Origin: Saprospiraceae bacterium UBA7687
Lineage (GTDB): Bacteria; Bacteroidota; Bacteroidia; Chitinophagales; Saprospiraceae
Reading direction: 5' to 3'
NCBI GenBank assembly: GCA_002482845.1
Contig: DLGT01000118.1
Span: forward strand, 261 to 20,186
Length of the DNA stretch: 19,926 nucleotides
Below the pieces are notes generated by a model. The model ran no database searches. It had not been told where the DNA came from and was given only the letters and a program-made list of their open reading frames with translations. Made by a program: the position numbers and the translations under genes. This document shows, one piece after another, positions 14,539-19,926 of this stretch; position 1 is the first letter of the stretch, and each line of letters opens with the position of its first letter.

Positions 14539-17500
14539 ATGTCACGTTCAAGTGAAAAAATGGCTTTTGGCAAAAGTAAATTATTGACTTCCGTCATTAA
14601 AAACTTCTTTATTGTGGGTATAGTGATACTTTCCCATTTTACCCTACATGCACAAGCTCCAAACTTAGGAGCTACTTCAGATTTTGCTTTATTTACTGCA
14701 TCAGGCGCATTCAACAATGTTGGCGCATCTACTGTAGTGACGGGTGATGTAGGTACCAATGTAGGTGCATTTAATGCTTTCCCACCAGGCACACTGATAG
14801 GATCTCGGCACATAGCAGATGCGGTATCTGCCCAAGCTGCTACAGATGTTTTGACGGCTTATACCTATCTCGATGGACTCACTTGTGGTATGGTTCTCGG
14901 CACAACGCTCGGAAGTGGCCAAACCCTCACTCCTAACATTTATTGTTTAGGTGCAGCATCTACCATCAATGGTAATTTGGTATTGGACGCGCAGGGAAAT
15001 CCCAATGCAAATTTTATATTTCAAATAGATGGTGCACTGTCCACTACGACGCTGTCCAATGTACAGTTGATCAATGGTGCTTCAGCATGTAATGTATTCT
15101 GGCAGATCAATGGCGCAGTTGCGTTAGGAGATAGTTCAGTTTTTGTAGGGACCATGCTTGTACAAGGCGCAATCAATCTTTTGCAAAGAGCAACCTTAAA
15201 TGGTAGAGGTCTATCGACGGCAGGTGCTATATCGATGGCTGAAAATATTGTAAATATACCGGGAGGATTACCACCTACTCCATCTGTCATCACGGCTGAT
15301 GGTCCTACAACATTTTGTGAAGGAGATAGTGTGACGCTGACTGGAAATGTAGGTGGCATTTGGAGTAATGGTTTATCCACAACTTCTATCGTGGTGATGG
15401 AGAGCGGCGACTATTTTGTCATCAATGCAAATGGATGCGGCATTGATACATCAAATATTATTATTGTAACGGTATTTGCAGACACACTTCCTCCAGATAT
15501 CGTATGTCCGCCAGATATAACAATACAACTAGATCCATCGACTTGTGACACATTAGTCACTTTTGCATTGGCTACAGCCACTGATAATTGTTCGGACCCA
15601 GCAGATATCACGATTACTTCTGACATCATTTCTGGCAGTTTATTTGGGATAGGTGAACAAGTGGTCACATTTGAAGCAACAGATATGGCTGGAAATATTG
15701 CTACCTGTTCGTTTACTGTAACGATTTTGGATTTTATCAATCCTTCATTGGGATGTAAGGATGTAAATTTCTCTTTGGATGAAAATTGTGAAGGTGAATT
15801 GACGCCAACATTGGTACTGACTGGGTGGGAAGATTTGAGTGGTGTGCCACAACTAGGTTGCGATGGGTTATTTGACATTACCATAGAAGGAAAAAATGGA
15901 GAGATTCTAGGCAATATCATCACTAATGATCTATTGGGCAAAACATTAGAATATACCATTACAAATGTAAATGGGTTTATCTGTAGTGGTAGTTTGAACG
16001 TAGAAGACAAGATCAAACCTAGCTTCATATGTCCGAGTGTACCTTTAAATATAAATTGTCTGACTGATCTATCGACGGTTGCGCCTCCAGTGGTTGTGGA
16101 TAATTGTAGTGGTGCTGCTGCGGTTTTGGTCAATGAAGTCCATGAGACTTTACAATGTGACCTGAATTACATTGGTACGGTCACTAGGACATGGAAAGCT
16201 GTAGATGGTGCTGGTAATGAGAGTGTCGTCTTGTGTACACAGGTTATTAATTTATTACGGTCTAATACTGATGGCATCACAGCGCCACCGGCCAATGTCA
16301 CACTTCAATGTTCAGAAAGCTATGAAGTGGATGATAAAGGGTTTCAATATCCGTCACCAAATGAAACCGGCGTGCCTATATTGGGCACTACCCCATTGTA
16401 CCCTTTGTCACAGTTAAATATGATCTATTGTAATGCTACTATAGATTACACCGATGTATTGGTCATAGATACTAAATGCAAAAAAAGAATACTAAGGACA
16501 TGGATGATCACGGAATGGTGGTGCTCGACTGCTGTACAGAAATTGATAAGTATGCAGATTATAGACATTGTAGATACTATACCACCTGTGATACCTAGCC
16601 TAGATAATATTATCGTAACGACAGCAACTAGAAGCTGCTCTGCCACCATTTTACTTCCTACATTAAACATTACTGACAATTGCACGGAAGTATATAATGT
16701 ATTTGTCAATGCGAGCTTAAATGGTGTTCCTTCAGGATATATTGGTGGTAATGGCGGAAACATAACATTAGTATCAGGAATTCATACGATCACCTATTCA
16801 GCTATAGATGAGTGTGGCAATCAAAGCGAAATGAGTTATAGAATCACCGTCCAAGACGATACCGACCCTGTAGCTATTTGCGATCAATCTACTACTATCA
16901 GTTTGAAAACCAATGGCTATACAGAAGTTACGGCAACAGCTATCGATGATGGAAGTTTTGACGAATGTGGTGCCGTGACGCTTCAAGTGAGAAGGATGGA
17001 AGACCCTTGTGGTTTTGGCCAAGACACAGCATGGTATGATAAAGTAGGATTCTGTTGTTTGGATGCCAATACTACCCGTATGGTTCAGTTGTTGGTAACG
17101 GATGCAGGTGGTCGTACGAATATTTGTATGGTGAATGTGCAAATCCAAGAAAAAGTAGATCCACAAATCACGTGTCTAGCAGATATTACAATTGAAGACT
17201 GCAACTTTACTTTTGACCCACAAAATCCTGCTGTATATTTTGGAGAGATTTTGATAGAAGACAATTGTCCAGCGAATAATACGCTCAGAGAAGATGTCAA
17301 AGATAATCGAAATCAATGTGGCATTGGTACGGTCGTAAGATCGACTAGTGTCTTGCAAGGTGGAATCACCTATGCTACATGTGTACAGACGATCACTTTC
17401 AGAAATGATGAACCATTCTATATCAATCAAAACGATCCTCTAGACCCGAATGATGACATCGTATGGCCGGGTGATTATGTAGCATTGGGCCAATGTACTG

Positions 17501-19542
17501 CTTTAGGTTTGGATCCTTCTATCACGGGAGAACCCACGTTTACTGAGGATGCTTGTGACCTAGTGGGTATGAGATATGATGACGTCCTTTATCCATTTTC
17601 AACTAATGGCGCATGTCTGAAAATCATCCGTACATGGACTGTGATTGATTGGTGTCAAACTGATATTAATGGCATTAATCTGACATGGACATATGACCAA
17701 GAGATCAAAGTTATAGATAATGCTATACCGACTATCACTAGCCCTGATACTTCAAAACTAGTGTTAACATATGATCATACATGTCTGGATGGTCTAATTG
17801 AATTGACTGCGTCTGCTATAGATTGTACACCAAGCAATGAATTGAAATGGAATTATGTGGTTACCAATGAAGGTCTAGTATTCCGAACAGGAACTGGAAA
17901 TAATGCTTCGGGAAGGTATCCTGTAGGTATATATAATATTACATTTACGGTAGAAGACAGATGTGGTAACCTAGCCATGACAAGTTATGATTTTGAAATC
18001 AGGAATGCAAAAACACCGACGGCAGTCTGCAAATATGGTCTTTCTGCTCCTTTAGGATTGATGGATAGTGACGGAAATGGCAGCGGTGATACCATCATGG
18101 TGGTACTGAAACCTGAATATTTTAACAACAAAAGCTATCATGTATGTGGATATGACTTAAGCTTGAGTTTCTCATCTGATGTGAATGATACGATTGTTTC
18201 TTTCAGTTGTGCAGATTTAGGTACACAAACTATTGAAATGTGGGTAACTGATGTGAATGGAAATACGTCTTATTGCGAGACATTTGTAGATATACAAGAC
18301 AGTGAAGGGCTATGTCCATCGATGCTATTTGCCAATGTATCCGGAAGAACTTTGACAGAAAATAATGTGGAAATAGAAGATGTCATTGTGGAAATGAAAG
18401 GGTCAGAATTGGCACCGAAACATACTGATATAAATGGTCATTATGCATTTGCACCAATGCCTACAGGCGGAAATTACCAAGTGATTCCAAGCAAAGATGG
18501 TGATGATAAAAACGGTGTGAGTACCTTGGATATCGTGATGATACAACGCCACATTTTGGGCATCGAAAAACTGAAAGGACCATATCAAATATTAGCAGCA
18601 GACGTTAACCATAATGAAACGGTGACAGCAGCGGACTTGATAGAATTGCGTAAGTTGATTTTGGGATTGATACCTTCTTTTAGTAATAATAAGAGTTGGA
18701 GATTTGTGGATGCTTCTTATCAGTTTGTAGACAAACAAGATCCATGGATGACTTCATTTTCAGAATGGTTCAATATTGAAGATCTCAGCAACCAAATGGA
18801 TATAAATTTCGTCGGAATAAAAGTGGGCGATGTAAATGGTAGTGCAAAAGGCAATAATTTCCAAAACAATCTATTGGAAAATAGAAGTAAGATGAATGTC
18901 ATAATGGACGACAGAAATGTAGTGAAAGGAGACATCGTGGAGATACCTGTCCTAGTGCCATCCCATCAAATGATATATGGTATGCAGATGGCTTGGAAAT
19001 CAAATGGGCTAATCATCAGAGAAATAAAAGATGGCGCTTTGGGTATAGGTATTGAAGATTATGCCGTCACTGATATCAACCATTCTGGAATGAGCGTTTC
19101 CCTGCCAGAAGGCGTAAATGTTCATGGAAATGATATATTATTTATACTAGAAGTGGAAGCACTTAAAACTGGAAAGCTGAGCGAAATGTTACAATTATCT
19201 GAAACCGTGCGTCCTGAAATTTATGTGGGAGATATGGAGACTAGCTCACTTGGTATAAGTTTTAGATCAAAACCTGAGACAGATTTCCTTGTGAAAAGTG
19301 TAGCTCCGAATCCATGGAATACTAATACAAACATCTCATTTGAGTTGCCACAAGATGGCATGGTAAGTTTTAAAGTGAAGGATTACACAGGTAGAAAAGT
19401 AATCAGCACCATAGATCAGTACAAAGCTGGAAACAATACCATTTATCTAAACAAATCAGATATTGGTCAGGCAGGTGTATATGTGTATGAGCTAAGATAT
19501 GGTGACAAAGTGGTTTCTGGAAAGATGATCATGATAGACTAA
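14539..19542 (+). CDS. Giant T9SS-secreted multidomain surface protein (ice-binding-like, HYR, dockerin-like, cohesin-like)
   Basis: The 1667-residue protein starts with a signal peptide (1-39, ending L-H-A-Q). Visible parts in order: a DUF3494/ice-binding-like beta-solenoid (about 41-243; V-T-G-D-V-G-T-N, N-A-N-F-I-F-Q-I-D-G, N-V-F-W-Q-I); a PKD/Ig-like domain (252-314); a HYR domain (316-398; P-P-D-I-V-C-P-P and A-T-D-M-A-G-N); many Cys-rich HYR-related Ig-like repeats (about 400-1260); a CarboxypepD-reg-like beta domain (about 1265-1315; T-D-I-N-G-H-Y-A-F); a dockerin-like pair of Ca-binding loops (about 1318-1385; D-K-N-G-V-S-T-L-D and D-V-N-H-N-E-T-V-T-A-A-D); a cohesin-like sandwich (about 1450-1575); and a type A T9SS sorting domain (about 1583-1667; A-P-N-P-W, ending K-M-I-M-I-D). 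It is probably a cell-surface adhesin or matrix protein. Ice binding is not implied, since DUF3494 domains occur widely as adhesion modules. Its tail is duplicated downstream. Confidence 0.9.
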   Translation: MSRSSEKMAFGKSKLLTSVIKNFFIVGIVILSHFTLHAQAPNLGATSDFALFTASGAFNNVGASTVVTGDVGTNVGAFNAFPPGTLIGSRHIADAVSAQAATDVLTAYTYLDGLTCGMVLGTTLGSGQTLTPNIYCLGAASTINGNLVLDAQGNPNANFIFQIDGALSTTTLSNVQLINGASACNVFWQINGAVALGDSSVFVGTMLVQGAINLLQRATLNGRGLSTAGAISMAENIVNIPGGLPPTPSVITADGPTTFCEGDSVTLTGNVGGIWSNGLSTTSIVVMESGDYFVINANGCGIDTSNIIIVTVFADTLPPDIVCPPDITIQLDPSTCDTLVTFALATATDNCSDPADITITSDIISGSLFGIGEQVVTFEATDMAGNIATCSFTVTILDFINPSLGCKDVNFSLDENCEGELTPTLVLTGWEDLSGVPQLGCDGLFDITIEGKNGEILGNIITNDLLGKTLEYTITNVNGFICSGSLNVEDKIKPSFICPSVPLNINCLTDLSTVAPPVVVDNCSGAAAVLVNEVHETLQCDLNYIGTVTRTWKAVDGAGNESVVLCTQVINLLRSNTDGITAPPANVTLQCSESYEVDDKGFQYPSPNETGVPILGTTPLYPLSQLNMIYCNATIDYTDVLVIDTKCKKRILRTWMITEWWCSTAVQKLISMQIIDIVDTIPPVIPSLDNIIVTTATRSCSATILLPTLNITDNCTEVYNVFVNASLNGVPSGYIGGNGGNITLVSGIHTITYSAIDECGNQSEMSYRITVQDDTDPVAICDQSTTISLKTNGYTEVTATAIDDGSFDECGAVTLQVRRMEDPCGFGQDTAWYDKVGFCCLDANTTRMVQLLVTDAGGRTNICMVNVQIQEKVDPQITCLADITIEDCNFTFDPQNPAVYFGEILIEDNCPANNTLREDVKDNRNQCGIGTVVRSTSVLQGGITYATCVQTITFRNDEPFYINQNDPLDPNDDIVWPGDYVALGQCTALGLDPSITGEPTFTEDACDLVGMRYDDVLYPFSTNGACLKIIRTWTVIDWCQTDINGINLTWTYDQEIKVIDNAIPTITSPDTSKLVLTYDHTCLDGLIELTASAIDCTPSNELKWNYVVTNEGLVFRTGTGNNASGRYPVGIYNITFTVEDRCGNLAMTSYDFEIRNAKTPTAVCKYGLSAPLGLMDSDGNGSGDTIMVVLKPEYFNNKSYHVCGYDLSLSFSSDVNDTIVSFSCADLGTQTIEMWVTDVNGNTSYCETFVDIQDSEGLCPSMLFANVSGRTLTENNVEIEDVIVEMKGSELAPKHTDINGHYAFAPMPTGGNYQVIPSKDGDDKNGVSTLDIVMIQRHILGIEKLKGPYQILAADVNHNETVTAADLIELRKLILGLIPSFSNNKSWRFVDASYQFVDKQDPWMTSFSEWFNIEDLSNQMDINFVGIKVGDVNGSAKGNNFQNNLLENRSKMNVIMDDRNVVKGDIVEIPVLVPSHQMIYGMQMAWKSNGLIIREIKDGALGIGIEDYAVTDINHSGMSVSLPEGVNVHGNDILFILEVEALKTGKLSEMLQLSETVRPEIYVGDMETSSLGISFRSKPETDFLVKSVAPNPWNTNTNISFELPQDGMVSFKVKDYTGRKVISTIDQYKAGNNTIYLNKSDIGQAGVYVYELRYGDKVVSGKMIMID

Positions 19543-19567
19543 GTCGAGTATTAAAAAATAATCAAAG

Positions 19568-19600
19568 AAAATCCTGTGGAGCAATCCATGGGATTTTTTT
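19568..19600 (+). terminator. Rho-independent terminator of the giant surface protein gene
   Basis: AAAATCC-TG-TGGA, a GCAA loop and TCCA-TG-GGATTTT form a continuous 13-bp stem. The two central pairs are G-U wobbles, the loop is a GNRA tetraloop, and a run of T follows. It begins 25 bp after the stop codon. Confidence 0.85.
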
Positions 19601-19616
19601 ATTTAAGGAAATAATT

Positions 19617-19640
19617 CAAGCCCTTCAGGCTTGTTTTTTT
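19617..19640 (+). terminator. Second terminator-like hairpin
   Basis: CAAGCC, a CTTCA loop and GGCTTG form a 6-bp stem followed by eight T. It could be a backup terminator. It also belongs to a family of palindromes here whose loops end in TTCA. Confidence 0.65.
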
Positions 19641-19651
19641 TAGTCATTTTT

Positions 19652-19672
19652 ACCGTAGGTTTCACCTACGGT
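19652..19672. repeat. Perfect palindrome ACCGTAGG / CCTACGGT with TTTCA loop
   Basis: An 8-bp perfect stem closes a TTTCA loop. The identical 21-bp element recurs at 19906-19926. With no T-run it is not a typical terminator. It resembles REP-like intergenic palindromes. Confidence 0.75.
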
Positions 19673-19682
19673 TATTCAAATT

Positions 19683-19700
19683 TAAGCCTTTTCAGGCTTA
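19683..19700. repeat. Palindrome TAAGCC / GGCTTA with TTTTCA loop
   Basis: A perfect 6-bp stem with a loop ending in TTCA, related to the hairpin at 19617. It lies just before the junction at which the duplicated gene tail begins (19709). Confidence 0.65.
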
Positions 19701-19708
19701 GTAATGAC

Positions 19709-19795
19709 TCAGATATCGGAGAGGCAGGTGTATATGTGTACGAGCTTAGATATGGTGACAAAGTGGTTTCTGGAAAGATGATCATGATTGACTAA
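19709..19795 (+). pseudogene. Orphan tail of a T9SS sorting domain (28 codons)
   Basis: In frame this reads S-D-I-G-E-A-G-V-Y-V-Y-E-L-R-Y and ends K-M-I-M-I-D-stop, matching the last 28 residues of the giant protein with one change (Gln to Glu). The six base differences comprise five synonymous third-position changes and that one replacement, so the fragment spent time under protein-level selection. There is no start codon and no upstream part. It is probably the remnant of a paralogous T9SS-secreted protein gene. Confidence 0.85.
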
Positions 19796-19825
19796 GTCGA
19801 GTATTAAAAAATAATCAAAGAAAAT

Positions 19826-19853
19826 CCTGTGGAGCGATCCATGGTTTTTTTTT
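19826..19853 (+). terminator. Terminator of the duplicated tail
   Basis: CCTGTGGA, a GCGA loop and TCCATGG form an 8-bp stem (the outer pair uses the first base of the T-run region loosely), followed by nine T. The tetraloop remains GNRA (GCGA in place of GCAA), although the lower stem present in the first copy is lost. Confidence 0.7.
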
Positions 19854-19870
19854 ATTTAAGGAAACATAAT

Positions 19871-19926
19871 CAAGCCTTTCAGACTTGTTTTTTTTAGTCA
19901 TCTTTACCGTAGGTTTCACCTACGGT
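19871..19926. repeat. Second copies of the CAAGCC and ACCGTAGG palindromes
   Basis: CAAGCC-TTTCA-GACTTG (19871-19887) has one mismatch relative to the first copy and keeps the T-run. ACCGTAGG-TTTCA-CCTACGGT (19906-19926) is identical to the first copy and ends exactly at the window edge. That the ACCGTAGG palindrome is unchanged while its neighbours vary is noteworthy. Confidence 0.75.

Larger units (their letters stand above)
19456..19926 (+). repeat. Direct duplication, 253-254-bp period, of the gene's 3' end and terminator region
   Basis: The segment from 19456 recurs from 19709. It covers 28 codons, the stop, the following spacer, the terminator hairpin, a second hairpin and the ACCGTAGG palindrome. 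The offset is 253 bp in the coding part and 254 bp after a one-base insertion near 19863. The second copy runs to the last base of the window, so its true end is unknown. It is not an exact copy: coding differences are nearly all at third positions, and the hairpins carry substitutions. Confidence 0.9.

Overview
The window looks like a chromosomal piece from a member of the Bacteroidota, probably a Saprospiraceae-like environmental lineage. The evidence is: a type IX secretion (T9SS) C-terminal sorting domain on a 1667-residue HYR-rich surface protein; a TAnnTTTG-type -7 box (TATCTTTG) before that gene; AT-rich sequence with no clear Shine-Dalgarno motifs; signal peptides ending in G/A followed by Gln; and a secreted DUF3857/transglutaminase gene pair. 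The genus is inference. I see no rRNA, tRNA, CRISPR array, integrase or transposase.

Layout. (1) 91-642 (+): a small lipoprotein. (2) 643-1412: a gene-free, repeat-rich stretch. (3) 1413-8632 (-): a cell-envelope operon read from right to left. It holds a TPR protein, a long MORN-repeat protein, a transglutaminase-like protein with an intact Cys-His-Asp triad, and a DUF3857 relative whose triad is gone. The TPR and MORN reading frames are in the same frame and are separated by a single TAA that falls inside a MORN unit, so they look like one TPR-MORN gene split by a nonsense codon. (4) 9072-9164 (+): an orphan copy of the last 30 codons of the lipoprotein gene. (5) 9389-13050 (+): a four-gene type II restriction-modification operon. 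A canonical controller-protein operator (C-box) precedes a C (XRE) regulator, a 5-methylcytosine methyltransferase, an unusual PUA/EVE-like plus NucS-like nuclease fusion, and an HpaII-family restriction endonuclease (CCGG predicted from family). (6) 13322-14017 (+): an alpha/beta hydrolase. (7) 14018-14538: a leader region with a promoter. (8) 14539-19542 (+): the very large secreted protein, with ice-binding-like, HYR, dockerin-like and cohesin-like parts and a T9SS tail. (9) 19543-19926: terminators and palindromes, then a second copy of the last 28 codons and 3' flank of the large gene, offset by 253 bp and running to the window edge.

How it works together. The restriction-modification genes form one regulated unit: the C protein should bind the C-box to delay nuclease expression until the methyltransferase protects the host. 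The fusion nuclease inside the unit is the best candidate for an undescribed component. It may be a second or modification-dependent nuclease, or a functional stand-in for the Vsr repair enzyme that often accompanies 5mC methyltransferases. The minus-strand operon encodes envelope or secreted proteins of unknown substrate. A recurring oddity is 'gene-tail echoes': two unrelated genes each have a free-standing copy of their 3' end elsewhere in the window, with mostly synonymous differences. This suggests recombination among paralogs left only their conserved tails.
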